A DNA stretch of 64,000 nt from Cellulomonas soli (GTDB lineage: Bacteria; Actinomycetota; Actinomycetes; Actinomycetales; Cellulomonadaceae): contig NZ_JACBZJ010000001.1 of the NCBI RefSeq assembly GCF_013409305.1, positions 434,001 to 498,000 of the forward strand. The letters are read 5' to 3'. Positions 24,045 through 36,036 of the stretch are shown here, piece after piece. How positions within the stretch are numbered: position 1 is the first letter of the stretch; each line of letters begins with the position of its first letter. The notes beneath the pieces were generated by a model. It had not been told where the DNA came from and did not search any database. It saw nothing but the letters and a program-made list of their open reading frames with translations. The translations under genes and the position numbers were made by a program.

Positions 24045-24545
24045 ATGTCGACCCTCACCCTTGACCGTGCCCGCTCGTCCCTCGCACTCGATGCCCTCGG
24101 CGTCGTCGACGGCGTCGACCGGACGACGGAGCCCGGCACCGCGCGCACGGACGTCGTCGTCTTCCACCCGCGCTCGGCGACCGCGGTGACGCTGGCCGCC
24201 GCACGCGCGGACGTGGTTCGGCTGGAGTTCAGCAGCGCCTGGCCGGACGTGCCCGCGTTGCGCGGCGCCGTCGCGATGCTGCGCGAGGAGCTGGACGCGC
24301 TCGGACGGCCGCGCGCCGAGGTGCGCGTCGAGCTCGCCGTCGAGGTCGTGGTGGTCGCCGACGCGCGCGCCGCCGCCACCACGAGGACGCGGTTCGAGAT
24401 GCTCGACGCCCTCGCCGGGGTAGCCCCGCACGTGACCCGCGGGAGCCTCGTGGGCACGAGCGACGAGCTCCGCACGCAGGTGCAGGCGCTCGCGCGCCGG
24501 GTCGGCGCGGACACCGTGGTCACCGTGCCGCTGGCCACCGCCTGA
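24045..24545 (+). CDS. Small protein resembling the C-terminal part of luciferase-like monooxygenases
   Basis: 166 residues. The order ADVVRLEFSSA, then a LREELDALGRPRAEVRVEL helix-strand, VVVADARAAA, and finally LVGTSDELRTQVQALARRVG and GADTVVTVPL follows the last third of LLM-class flavin oxidoreductases (NtaA/SnaA/DszA type). The N-terminal two-thirds, which hold most of the barrel and the FMN contacts, are missing. It is therefore either a stand-alone derived domain or a truncated relic that has kept its frame. LLM enzymes often sit in sulfur-acquisition operons, which fits the Cys-rich short ORF upstream. Identification is by pattern and remains tentative. Confidence 0.55.
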   Translation: MSTLTLDRARSSLALDALGVVDGVDRTTEPGTARTDVVVFHPRSATAVTLAAARADVVRLEFSSAWPDVPALRGAVAMLREELDALGRPRAEVRVELAVEVVVVADARAAATTRTRFEMLDALAGVAPHVTRGSLVGTSDELRTQVQALARRVGADTVVTVPLATA

Positions 24546-24626
24546 CGCCCCGCCGGCCAGGGCCCCGCCGGTCACGACCCCGCTGGGCACCACCCCCGAA
24601 CCGAGGGGCACCGTCGCGGCATCACG

Positions 24627-24648
24627 GAGGCACGGCCGCGGGTGCCTC
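24627..24648 (+). terminator. Hairpin between convergent genes
   Basis: GAGGCAC (24627-24633) and GTGCCTC (24642-24648), perfect 7-bp stem with an 8-nt GC loop, 82 bp after the luciferase-like gene and about 155 bp from the convergent CsoR-family gene. Probable terminator; the remaining intergenic sequence shows no gene. Confidence 0.5.
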
Positions 24649-24802
24649 AGCGGCGCAGCACGCGCCGGCCGTACAGGTGTGCCGAGGACCGGCGGCGCAG
24701 GGAGCGGGAACACGGTCGGTGCGCGGGCTCAGCACGCGGACGTCGTCGTGCGACGGTCCGGTGGTCTGACGAGATCGGGCAGGGCCTGCCCGGCGGCTGG
24801 GC

Positions 24803-26484
<1,682 letters not shown>

Positions 26485-26533
26485 GGAGCCGGACGACCCA
26501 CCGAGAGAACGAGTGCACGAGAGAGGGACCGCC

Positions 26534-26848
26534 ATGCCCGAGACCATGCTCGACGGCCACCGGATCCACGTCGACGCCGAGGGGTTCCTCACCGACCCTG
26601 CCGAGTGGGACGAGGAGCTCGCGGACGTCCTGGCCGCCCAGATCGGCCTGACGCTCACCGACGCGCATTGGAAGGCCCTGCACTTCCTGCGCGCCGACTT
26701 CGCCCAGCAGGGCGAGACCGCCACGCTGCGCCGCGTGTCCACCCTGGGGGCGATCCCCGTCAAGGAGCTGTTCGCGCTCTTCCCCGGCAAGCCGGCCAAG
26801 AAGATGGCCTACGTCGCCGGCCTGCCCAAGCCGCACGGGTGCGTCTGA
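26534..26848 (+). CDS. TusE/DsrC-family sulfur relay protein
   Basis: Small cytoplasmic sulfur carrier of 104 residues, ATG at 26534 after GAGAGGG. The family pattern is complete, ending VAGLPKPHGCV with the swinging-arm Cys103 as the penultimate residue. The second Cys found 11 residues earlier in true DsrC is Ala here, so this is the single-Cys type. It lies 49 bp after SQR and 26 bp before the DsrE-like gene, and presumably receives persulfide sulfur from one and passes it on. Confidence 0.88.
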   Translation: MPETMLDGHRIHVDAEGFLTDPAEWDEELADVLAAQIGLTLTDAHWKALHFLRADFAQQGETATLRRVSTLGAIPVKELFALFPGKPAKKMAYVAGLPKPHGCV

Positions 26849-26874
26849 GACGCACGAGGGATGAGGAGACCGTC

Positions 26875-27411
26875 ATGACCGTCCACGACACGACCACCGA
26901 CCGCGAAGCACCCGCGATCGTCCCGCAGTTCGACGCCGTCGACGAGGCCGCGCCCGGACGCAAGCTCGCGATCATCTGCTCCAAGGGCAACCTCGACATG
27001 GCCTACCCCGGCCTGATCCTGGCGAACGCCGCCCTGGGCGAGGGGGTCGAGACCCACCTGTTCTTCACGTTCTGGGGCTTCGACATCATCACGAAGAAGA
27101 CGATGGGGGACCTGAAGTTCACGATGCTCGGCAACACCGCGACCCACATGCCGCAAGGCCTGGGCGGGCTGCCGGGGATGACGGCCATGGCGACCTCCCG
27201 GATGCGCCGGTCGATCGCCGACATCGACGTGCCGACCGTGCCCGAGTTCCTCGAGCAGATCGTCGCGTCGGGCGGCCACCTGTGGGCGTGCCGGATGTCC
27301 GCCGACATGAACCACCTGACGACGGACGACCTGTACGACGACGTGGAGGCGATCATCAGCGCGTCGGACTTCATCGAGAAGACCGCCGGGGCGCAGCTGC
27401 TGTTCATCTGA
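26875..27411 (+). CDS. DsrE/DsrE2-like sulfurtransferase family protein
   Basis: 178 residues, ATG at 26875 after GAGGAGA. KLAIICSKGNLDMAYPGLIL opens the DsrE fold. ETHLFFTFWGFDIITKK is the typical DsrE2 strand-helix. The conserved Cys139 in GGHLWACRMSADM near the end is the expected persulfide carrier; Cys35 is a second thiol. Last gene of the SQR-TusE-DsrE operon. Likely a sulfane-sulfur transferase in sulfide detoxification or assimilation; no rhodanese or persulfide dioxygenase gene is visible in the window. Confidence 0.85.
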   Translation: MTVHDTTTDREAPAIVPQFDAVDEAAPGRKLAIICSKGNLDMAYPGLILANAALGEGVETHLFFTFWGFDIITKKTMGDLKFTMLGNTATHMPQGLGGLPGMTAMATSRMRRSIADIDVPTVPEFLEQIVASGGHLWACRMSADMNHLTTDDLYDDVEAIISASDFIEKTAGAQLLFI

Positions 27412-27557
27412 CGGCGGACGTCGCCGGCGGGGTGCCGTCGTGCCGCAGGGCCTGTCCGCAGAGTGAGGAGTCCCAGGTCGTCGGCCCGCGCTGCTCCTAC
27501 GATCGTGCGGGCCGACCGCCCGTGCCGGCCGCCGTCGAACCGAAGGAGCGGGCAGCC

Positions 27558-29216
27558 ATGCTGGGTCTGCACACCGAGTACCTCGTCGAGGAGCTGGACG
27601 AGGGCGGTGCACCCCGCTCGTTCTCGTTCACCTGTCCGGACACGTTCAACTTCGCCTACGACGTGGTGGACCGGCTCGGGCGCGAGACGCCGGACCGCCG
27701 GGCGCTGCGCTGGTGCAACGACCACGGCGAGGAGCGCACCTACACGTTCGCCGAGATCTCCCGGCTGAGCGACCAGGCGGCCGCGTACTTCCTGCAGATC
27801 GGCGTGCGCAAGGGCGACCGGGTGCTGCTGGTGCTCAAGCGGCACGCGCAGTTCTGGTGGGCGATCCTCGGCCTGCACAAGATCGGCGCGATTGCCGTGC
27901 CGGCCACCGACCAGCTCAAGACGTACGACCTGGTGTTCCGCCTGACCGAGGCGCGCATCTCGACGGTCGTGTGCACGCTCGAGGGTGGCGTCGCCGAGCA
28001 GGTCGACGGCGCACAGGCCGAGCTGGGCCGCCCGCTGACCCGCATCGGCGTGCGCGGCACCCGTGAGGGCTGGGCCGACTTCGACGCCGGTGTCGCCGCG
28101 GCGCCGGTGTTCGTGAAGCCCACGGGCGAGGACCTTCCCGTCGCGGCCGACCCGCTGCTCCTGTACTTCACGTCGGGCACGACCGCTCAGCCCAAGATGG
28201 TCCTGCACGACCACTCCTACCCGGTCGCGCACATCGCCACGGCCAAGTACTGGCACAAGGTCGACCCCGACGGCCTGCACCTGACCGTCTCGGAGACCGG
28301 CTGGGCCAAGTCCGTGTGGGGCAAGCTCTACGGGCAGTGGTTCCTGGAGACCTGCGTCGACGTCTACGACTTCGACCGGTTCGACCCGGACCGCCTGCTC
28401 ACGCACCTGCAGGACGCACGCGTGACGACGTTCTGCGCGGCACCGACCGTGTACCGGTTCCTCATCCAGCAGGACCTGTCCGGCTACGACCTGTCCGCGC
28501 TGCAGCACTGCACGATCGCCGGCGAGGCGATGAACCCCGTGGTCTACGAGACGTTCCGCGACCAGACGGGCATCGAGCTCAAGGAGGGCTACGGCCAGAC
28601 GGAGATGACCCTGGCGGTCGTCACCAACTGGTGGCAGGCCACCAAGCCCGGCTCGATGGGCCTGCCCTCCCCCGCCTACGACGTCGTGCTGCTCACCGAG
28701 GACGGCACGGAGGCCGGCCCCGACGAGGACGGCGAGATCTGCCTGCGGATCCCCGAGGGCACCCGCCCGATCGGCCTGTTCACCGGCTACGCCGACGACC
28801 CCGCCACGACGTCCTCGGTCTGGCACGACGGCTACTACCACACGCACGACCTGGCCCGCCGTGACGCCGACGGCTACCTCTGGTACGTCGGGCGCACCGA
28901 CGACATGATCAAGACGTCCGGCTACCGGGTCGGCCCGTTCGAGGTCGAGTCCGTCGTCATGGCGCACCCCGCCGTGCGCGAGTGCGCGGTCACCGGCGCC
29001 CCCGACCCGGTGCGCGGCGTGATCGTCAAGGCGACCGTGGTCCTCACCGCCGGCTACGAGCCCTCCGACGAGCTGGCCAAGGACATCCAGACCTTCGTCA
29101 AGGCACGCACCGCGCCCTACAAGTACCCGCGCAAGGTCGAGTTCGTCGAGGCGATGCCCACCACGATCTCGGGCAAGATCCGCCGGGTGCAGCTGCGCGA
29201 GACGTCCGAGGGCTGA
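27558..29216 (+). CDS. Acyl-CoA synthetase (AMP-forming, medium-chain/ACSM-like)
   Basis: Adenylate-forming ligase of 552 residues, activating a carboxylic acid to its CoA thioester. ATG at 27558 with AAGGAG upstream. P-loop YFTSGTTAQPKM near residue 205; A5 motif EGYGQTEMTLAV; A7/A8 region GYYHTHDLARRDADGYLWYV and GRTDDMIKTSGYRVGPFEVE; catalytic Lys in ISGKIRR. VSETGWAKSVWGKLYGQW is typical of the acetyl/medium-chain ACSM branch. It follows the sulfur operon after 146 bp and appears independently transcribed. The acid substrate cannot be told from sequence. Confidence 0.88.
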   Translation: MLGLHTEYLVEELDEGGAPRSFSFTCPDTFNFAYDVVDRLGRETPDRRALRWCNDHGEERTYTFAEISRLSDQAAAYFLQIGVRKGDRVLLVLKRHAQFWWAILGLHKIGAIAVPATDQLKTYDLVFRLTEARISTVVCTLEGGVAEQVDGAQAELGRPLTRIGVRGTREGWADFDAGVAAAPVFVKPTGEDLPVAADPLLLYFTSGTTAQPKMVLHDHSYPVAHIATAKYWHKVDPDGLHLTVSETGWAKSVWGKLYGQWFLETCVDVYDFDRFDPDRLLTHLQDARVTTFCAAPTVYRFLIQQDLSGYDLSALQHCTIAGEAMNPVVYETFRDQTGIELKEGYGQTEMTLAVVTNWWQATKPGSMGLPSPAYDVVLLTEDGTEAGPDEDGEICLRIPEGTRPIGLFTGYADDPATTSSVWHDGYYHTHDLARRDADGYLWYVGRTDDMIKTSGYRVGPFEVESVVMAHPAVRECAVTGAPDPVRGVIVKATVVLTAGYEPSDELAKDIQTFVKARTAPYKYPRKVEFVEAMPTTISGKIRRVQLRETSEG

Positions 29217-29282
29217 CCTCGACAGCGCCACCGTGGACGCCGCACGTCAGGGGCCTCGTCGCCGTCCCGGACAATGGGCGCC

Positions 29283-30929
<1,647 letters not shown>

Positions 30930-30955
30930 GCCGCACGCGGTCCGGCGCAGCACGA

Positions 30956-30999
30956 GGGAGAGGGCCCGTCCGACCGTGAGGTCAGACGGGCCCTCTCCC
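30956..30999. terminator. Strong bidirectional hairpin terminator
   Basis: Left arm GGGAGAGGGCCCGTC (30956-30970) and right arm GACGGGCCCTCTCCC (30985-30999) form a perfect 15-bp stem with a 14-nt loop between the convergent ABC-F and lactaldehyde reductase genes. Confidence 0.85.
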
Positions 31000-31028
31000 G
31001 TCGATGCGCGGGGCCGCAGCCCCACGGC

Positions 31029-32180
31029 TCACAGCAGCGAGCGGAACAGCTCCTCGATCTCGGCGACGGACGCCGGGCGCGGGTTGCCGCCGGCGCAGAC
31101 GTCCTCGAACGCGGCCTTGGCCAGCGCGGGCACGTCGGCCTCGGTGGCTCCGACCGCGGTGATGGACGTCGGGTTGCCCAGGTCGCGGGTCAGCGCGGCC
31201 ACGGCCTCGACGGCAGCGGCGCGGGCCTCCTCGAGCGGCATGGTGTGCGCACCCTCGACGCCGAACGCGGCGGCCACGTCGCGCAGCTTCTCACCGGTGG
31301 AGGCGGCGTTGAACGCCATCACGGGGGCGAGCAGGATGCCGTTGGCCACACCGTGCGGGGCGGAGTAGAACGCGCCGAGCGGGTGGGCCATGGCGTGCAC
31401 GAGGCCCAGGCCGACGTTCGAGTAGCCCATGCCGGCCACGTACTGCGCCAGGGCCATGTGCTCGGCCGCGGCCGGGTCGCCGTCGGCGGCGTCGCGCAGG
31501 GAGGCGGCGATGACCTGGATGGCCTTGAGGTGGAACAGGTCGGACAGCTCCCAGGCACCGGCCGTGGTGTAGCCCTCGATGGCGTGGGTGAGGGCGTCAA
31601 GGCCGGTCGCGACCTTGAGCGCACGGGGGGCGCTGGACATCATCTCGGGGTCGACGACGGCCATCACGGGGATGTCGTGCGGGTCGAAGCAGACGAACTT
31701 GCGCTGCCGCTCGACGTCGGTGATGACGTAGTTGATCGTCGTCTCCGAGGCGGTGCCGGCCGTGGTGGGCACTGCGATGATCGGCACGGACGGGTTCTTG
31801 GTGGCGGCGCCGCCCTCGAGCGAGCGCACGTCGGCGAACTCGGGGTTGGCCACGATGATGCCCACGGCCTTGCAGGTGTCCTGCGGGGACCCGCCGCCGA
31901 CGGCGATGAGCACGTCGGCACCGGCAGCCTCGAACGCCGCGACCCCGGCCTGCACGTTCTCGATGGGCGGGTTCGGCAGGACGTCGGAGTAGACCTCGTA
32001 GGGGAAGCCGACCCCGTCGAGGAGGGCCGTCACCCGGCCGGTCACGCCGGTCTCCACGAGCACCTTGTCGGAGACGACCAGGGCCTTGGTGAACCCGCGC
32101 CGGGCGAGCTCCTCGGGGATGACGGTGATCGACCCCGCGCCGAAGTACGCGGTCTGGTTCCAGATCATGCGCTGTGCCAC
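31029..32180 (-). CDS. fucO: Lactaldehyde reductase, iron-dependent alcohol dehydrogenase family
   Basis: Cytoplasmic NAD(H)-dependent enzyme of 383 residues that reduces L-lactaldehyde, the product of rhamnulose-1-phosphate cleavage, to 1,2-propanediol. The nucleotide site includes VGGGSPQDTCKAVGI. VPTTAGTASETT and the metal site DALTHAIEGY, HAMAHPLGAFY and PHGVANG give the His/Asp iron ligands of group III alcohol dehydrogenases. GTG 32180 is taken as start; ATG 32168 is possible. A TGAATCGATTCA operator lies 87 bp upstream, the same palindrome found before the rhamnose isomerase operon. This supports FucO as part of the rhamnose regulon, although it is 10 kb away. Confidence 0.87.
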   Translation of the reverse strand: MAQRMIWNQTAYFGAGSITVIPEELARRGFTKALVVSDKVLVETGVTGRVTALLDGVGFPYEVYSDVLPNPPIENVQAGVAAFEAAGADVLIAVGGGSPQDTCKAVGIIVANPEFADVRSLEGGAATKNPSVPIIAVPTTAGTASETTINYVITDVERQRKFVCFDPHDIPVMAVVDPEMMSSAPRALKVATGLDALTHAIEGYTTAGAWELSDLFHLKAIQVIAASLRDAADGDPAAAEHMALAQYVAGMGYSNVGLGLVHAMAHPLGAFYSAPHGVANGILLAPVMAFNAASTGEKLRDVAAAFGVEGAHTMPLEEARAAAVEAVAALTRDLGNPTSITAVGATEADVPALAKAAFEDVCAGGNPRPASVAEIEELFRSLL

Positions 32181-32266
32181 GTCGCACCTGCTCCGTTCTC
32201 GTGCGGCGCCCGTGCGCCGCCGTCCCGTCGCGCGCTCCCGTCCCGGGAGGCGTGACCTCGACTCGA

Positions 32267-32278
32267 TGAATCGATTCA
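32267..32278. promoter_or_regulatory. LacI-type operator, copy 1
   Basis: TGAATCGATTCA, a perfect 12-bp palindrome with central CG, 87 bp upstream of the fucO start. Copies at 42685-42696 (one mismatch) and 42816-42829 (perfect, 14 bp) flank the rhamnosidase/rhaI divergent promoters. The symmetry fits a LacI-family regulator, most simply the one at 38903-39940. Confidence 0.78.
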
Positions 32279-32407
32279 GTCATCCAACCAGCCGAAGGTG
32301 GCCGGCGCGCGGGGCGAAGGTCCCGGCAGCCTGCACGAACTCCCGCGCGAGCACACCCGGACGCACCGTCGCGCACCGCTGGCGGGCACCGGGCGTGCGC
32401 TGGACGG

Positions 32408-32436
32408 TTGACACCCCGGTGGCGCCGACCTACCGT
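32408..32436 (+). promoter_or_regulatory. Probable sigma-70 type promoter of the FGGY kinase operon
   Basis: A consensus -35 TTGACA (32408-32413), 17-bp spacer and TACCGT (32431-32436) as -10. Transcription would start near 32443, about 95 bp before the kinase GTG. The 356-bp fucO/kinase gap otherwise holds the fucO operator at 32267 and the AT-rich repeat at 32446-32470. Confidence 0.6.
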
Positions 32437-32445
32437 TGTGATCGT

Positions 32446-32470
32446 TGATTCATAGGCGAATTTTCATTCA
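32446..32470. promoter_or_regulatory. AT-rich imperfect inverted repeat at the kinase operon start site
   Basis: TGATTCA (32446-32452) and TCATTCA (32464-32470) bracket TAGGCGAATTT. It is markedly AT-rich for this genome and placed right at the predicted transcription start. Likely operator for the SorC-family regulator encoded at the end of the same operon; the half-site GATTCA also resembles the rhamnose palindrome, so cross-control is possible. Confidence 0.45.
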
Positions 32471-32536
32471 CGGCAGGGCGGGACCCGCGCAGGACGCGGT
32501 CCGCGCCAGGGCCGACGACTGCAGGCAGGAGGAACG

Positions 32537-34066
32537 GTGACCGACGTCGTCGTCGCGATCGACCAGGGCACGACCAACACCAAGGCGGTCGCCGTCGACC
32601 CCACCGGTGCCGTGCTCGCCCGCGCCTCCGCCCCCGTCGGCGTGCGCCACGGCGACCACGGGCACGTCGAGCAGGACCCGGCGCAGATCTGGCGCACGGT
32701 GCAGCAGGTCGTCGTCGACTGCCTCGCCGGGACGCCCGACCTGCACCCCGTCGGCGTCGCGCTGTCCACGCAGCGCGAGTCCGTCGTCGCCTGGGACCGC
32801 CGCGACGGGCGCCCGCTCGGACCCGTGCTCAGCTGGCAGGACGTGCGCACCGCGGACGACTGCCGGCGGCTGCTCGACGACCCGCGCGCCGCGCTCGTGC
32901 CCGCCCGCACCGGGCTGCCGCTCGACCCGATGTTCTCCGCACCGAAGCTGCACCGGCTGCTCGCCGACGCCGCCGAGGCCGGGTCCGACGTCACGCACGC
33001 CGCCGTCGGCACGATCGACTCCTGGCTGCTGTGGAACCTCACGGGCGGCGCCGAGCACGTCGTCGAGGCCGGCAACGCCTCCCGCACGCTGCTGCTCGAC
33101 CTCGACCTCGGCCGCAGCGCCAGCCCCAGCCCCAGCAGCGACAGGCTCGGCTGGGACGCCGAGCTCGCCGACCTGTTCGCGGTGCCGCAGGCCGCGCTGC
33201 CGCGCATCGCCGCCTCGACCGGGCCGTTCGGCACCGTGGCCGGCGACGGCCCCCTGCGGGGCCTGCCGGTGCTCGCGGTGCTCGCCGACTCGCACGCCGC
33301 CCTGCTCGGGCACGGCGCCACCGGCCCCGGCACGGTCAAGGCGACCTACGGCACCGGCTCGTCCGTCATGCGCCCCTGGGCCACGCCCGACGCGGTCCGC
33401 ACGGGCGTCTCCACCACGCTCGCCTGGCTCACCGACCGGCCCACGTACGCGCTCGAGGGCAACATCCGCTACTCCGGCGCCGCGCTCGACTGGGCCGCCT
33501 CGCTACTCGGGCTGACCGGTGGCGCCGCGCTCGGCGAGCTCGCAGCGACCGTCCCCGACGCCGGCGGCGTCACGCTCGTGCCCGCGTTCGGCGGGCTGGG
33601 CGCGCCGCACTGGGACGCCGACGCGGTCGGCCTGCTCACCGGTCTGACCGGTGGCACCACCCCGGCGCACGTGGCCCGCGCGGCCTTCGAGGCCGTGGCC
33701 TGGCAGGTCGCCGACGTCGTGGCCGCCATGAGCCCCGACGGTGCTCCCTCCCCCGACCTGCTCGTCGCCGACGGCGGGGCGAGCGCCAGCGCGCTGCTCA
33801 TGCAGCTGCAGGCCGACGCGCTCGGCTGCGAGGTCGTCACCTCGCGGCACCCCGAGCTGTCGGCCCTCGGCGTGGCCGGGCTCGCGGGCCAGGCGCTCGG
33901 CTGGGACCCCGCCCTGCGCGCCGACCCGCACGCCGGCGGAACCCGGTACGCGCCCTCGATCGGCTCCGACGAGCGCGCCGCCCGGCGAGCCCGCTGGGAC
34001 GCCGCCCTCCACCGGTCCCGCGGCCCGCAGGCCGACCGGGACCCCTCGACCTCACGCACGTCCTGA
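32537..34066 (+). CDS. FGGY-family sugar kinase (candidate D-apulose kinase)
   Basis: Cytoplasmic carbohydrate kinase of 509 residues; GTG start after GGAGGAACG. N-terminal phosphate motif AIDQGTTNTKAVAVD, QDVRTADDC, adenosine-side motifs KATYGTGSSVMRPW and VADGGASASALLMQLQADAL. It resembles glycerol/ketose kinases. A short Ser-Pro insertion (RSASPSPSSD, from a CAGCCC tandem repeat near 33120) interrupts the first domain. Co-operonic sugar isomerase and two transketolase halves indicate phosphorylation of a ketopentose whose phosphate is a transketolase substrate. The known pathway of this design is D-apiose to D-apulose to D-apulose-4-phosphate. Substrate inferred; other ketoses are possible. 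Confidence 0.72.
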   Translation: MTDVVVAIDQGTTNTKAVAVDPTGAVLARASAPVGVRHGDHGHVEQDPAQIWRTVQQVVVDCLAGTPDLHPVGVALSTQRESVVAWDRRDGRPLGPVLSWQDVRTADDCRRLLDDPRAALVPARTGLPLDPMFSAPKLHRLLADAAEAGSDVTHAAVGTIDSWLLWNLTGGAEHVVEAGNASRTLLLDLDLGRSASPSPSSDRLGWDAELADLFAVPQAALPRIAASTGPFGTVAGDGPLRGLPVLAVLADSHAALLGHGATGPGTVKATYGTGSSVMRPWATPDAVRTGVSTTLAWLTDRPTYALEGNIRYSGAALDWAASLLGLTGGAALGELAATVPDAGGVTLVPAFGGLGAPHWDADAVGLLTGLTGGTTPAHVARAAFEAVAWQVADVVAAMSPDGAPSPDLLVADGGASASALLMQLQADALGCEVVTSRHPELSALGVAGLAGQALGWDPALRADPHAGGTRYAPSIGSDERAARRARWDAALHRSRGPQADRDPSTSRTS

Positions 34067-34084
34067 TGAACGGAGAGAACGACC

Positions 34085-35077
34085 ATGTCTGAGCTGCCCC
34101 GCTTCGGTGCCGGCCTGTGGCACTTCGCGTCCTACGTGGACCGCTACGCCGTCGACGGCTACGCGCCGCCGCTGTCCACGCTCGAGCAGATCGCGCTCGC
34201 CGGGACGGTCGAGGACCTCTCGGTCGTCGACGTGCCGTACCCGTTCACCCCGGGCGTCACGGTCGACCAGGTCAAGAGCGCCCTGGCCGAGGCCGGGCTG
34301 TCGTGCATCGGCGTGACCCCCGAGATCTACCTGCGCAAGTTCGGCAAGGGCGCGTTCACCAACCCCGACCCGCAGGTGCGGGCCGAGGCGATGGAGCTGC
34401 TGCACGAGGCGAGCGGCGTGGCCAAGGAGCTCGGCGCCGACTACGTGAAGATCTGGCCCGGCCAGGACGGCTGGGACTACCCGTTCCAGGTCAACCACCA
34501 CGACCTGTGGAAGCTCGCCGTCGACGGCATGAAAGAGCTCGCCTCCGCGCACCCCGACCAGAGGTTCGTCATCGAGTACAAGCCGCGTGAGCCCCGCGTG
34601 AAGATGACCTGGGACTCCGCCGCCCGCTCGATCCTGGGCATCCAGCAGACCGGCTGCGACAACATCGGTGTGCTGCTCGACTTCGGCCACTCGCTGTACG
34701 GCGGGGAGTCGCCGGCCGACGCGGCCCAGCTGCTCATCGACCACGGGCTGCTGTGGGGCATGGACGTCAACGACAACCTGCGCGGTTGGGACGACGACCT
34801 CATGGTCGGCTCGGTGCACCTGACCGAGATCTTCGAGTACTTCTACACGCTCAAGATCAACGGCTGGGAGGGTGTCTGGCAGCTCGACCAGTTCCCGTTC
34901 CGTGAGGACACCGTCGAGACGGCCCGCGCCTCGATCCGGCTCCTCAAGGCGCTGCACCGGGCGCTCGACACGCTCGACATCCCGGCGCTGCGCGAGGCGC
35001 AGGCCCGGCAGGACGCCATCGGTGCCCAGCGGCTCGTCCAGGACGCGCTGCTGTCGTGCATGGGCGGTGGGCGATGA
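34085..35077 (+). CDS. Xylose-isomerase-like TIM-barrel sugar isomerase (candidate D-apiose isomerase)
   Basis: 330 residues, ATG at 34085 following GGAGAGAACG. The AP-endonuclease-2/xylose isomerase-like barrel is shown by [14 protein letters not shown] (metal Glu), [15 protein letters not shown] (Asp/His) and [16 protein letters not shown] (Asp). These are the usual divalent-metal ligands of ketose/aldose isomerases. It is 18 bp after the kinase and overlaps the transketolase A gene by 4 bp (ATGA). Neighbourhood logic makes it the first step, aldose to ketose, ahead of the kinase. Apiose specificity is inferred from operon composition only. Confidence 0.75.
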   Translation: MSELPRFGAGLWHFASYVDRYAVDGYAPPLSTLEQIALAGTVEDLSVVDVPYPFTPGVTVDQVKSALAEAGLSCIGVTPEIYLRKFGKGAFTNPDPQVRAEAMELLHEASGVAKELGADYVKIWPGQDGWDYPFQVNHHDLWKLAVDGMKELASAHPDQRFVIEYKPREPRVKMTWDSAARSILGIQQTGCDNIGVLLDFGHSLYGGESPADAAQLLIDHGLLWGMDVNDNLRGWDDDLMVGSVHLTEIFEYFYTLKINGWEGVWQLDQFPFREDTVETARASIRLLKALHRALDTLDIPALREAQARQDAIGAQRLVQDALLSCMGGGR

Positions 35078-36036
35078 CGGTCACGGTCCCGCCGCTCGGG
35101 CTGGTGCACGACCCCGGACCCATCCCCCTGCTGCCGGCCCCCGACCGGGAGATCGCGGTGCTCGGCCGCACCCCCGTCGGTGCCGACCGGGACGCCGTCG
35201 TCGCGCACCTGGCGCAGGCCTCGTACGAGGTGCGCCGCAGGGCCGTGCAGACCGTGCACGACGCGGGCCTCGGTCACATCGGCGGCGAGTTCTCCATCAC
35301 CGACGTGCTGGTCACGCTGTACCTGCACGTGATGAACATCAGCCCGGAGCAGGTCGCCGAGGGCGACCCCGAGCGCGACCGGGTGGTGCTGTCCAAGGGG
35401 CACGCCGCCAACGCGCTCTACACGGTGCTCGCCGTCGGCGGGTACATCGCCCCGGAAGCGCTGCGCACGTTCATGCAGCCCGAGTCGATGCTCAACGGGC
35501 ACCCGGCCCGCGGGAAGATCCGCGCCGTCGAGGCGAACACCGGCCCGCTAGGGCACGGGCTGCCGATCGCGGTCGGCACGGCCGTGGCCGCGCAGATCGA
35601 CGGCTCGCCGCGGCGCACGTTCGTGCTGCTCGGTGACGGCGAGCTTCAGGAGGGCTCCAACTGGGAGGCCCTCATGACAGCCGGTCACCGGGGCCTGTCG
35701 AACCTGTGCGCGGTCGTCGACCGCAACCGGCTCCAGCAGGGTGCCCGCGTGGCCGACACCAACGACCTCGAGCCGCTGGCCGACAAGGTGCGCGCGTTCG
35801 GCTGGGACGTCGTCGAGGTCGACGGCCACGACCACGCGGCTCTGCTCGACGCGTTCGCCGGGGTGCCGGCCGCGTCCGGCCGACCGACGTTCGTCATCGC
35901 CCGCACCGACAAGGGCCACCCCGTCAGCTACATGCGCGACCACGTCGCGTGGCACCACAAGGTGCCCTCGGCCGAGCAGGTCACCCAGGCGCTCGCCGAG
36001 CTCGACGCCCTCGCGGGCGGGCAGGAGGAGAAGTGA
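35074..36036 (+). CDS. Transketolase N-terminal subunit (TPP-binding half)
   Basis: Split transketolase subunit A, 320 residues, starting at the ATGA overlap with the isomerase. The TPP/Mg motif is [17 protein letters not shown] through VVDRNRLQ, and catalytic histidines lie in [16 protein letters not shown] and [10 protein letters not shown]. The first 35 residues are an extra, Pro-rich extension. It needs the C-terminal half encoded immediately downstream (GTGA overlap). Dedicated split transketolases in sugar operons act on unusual ketose phosphates, for example apulose-4-phosphate, moving a two-carbon unit to glyceraldehyde-3-phosphate. Confidence 0.85.
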   Translation: MTVTVPPLGLVHDPGPIPLLPAPDREIAVLGRTPVGADRDAVVAHLAQASYEVRRRAVQTVHDAGLGHIGGEFSITDVLVTLYLHVMNISPEQVAEGDPERDRVVLSKGHAANALYTVLAVGGYIAPEALRTFMQPESMLNGHPARGKIRAVEANTGPLGHGLPIAVGTAVAAQIDGSPRRTFVLLGDGELQEGSNWEALMTAGHRGLSNLCAVVDRNRLQQGARVADTNDLEPLADKVRAFGWDVVEVDGHDHAALLDAFAGVPAASGRPTFVIARTDKGHPVSYMRDHVAWHHKVPSAEQVTQALAELDALAGGQEEK

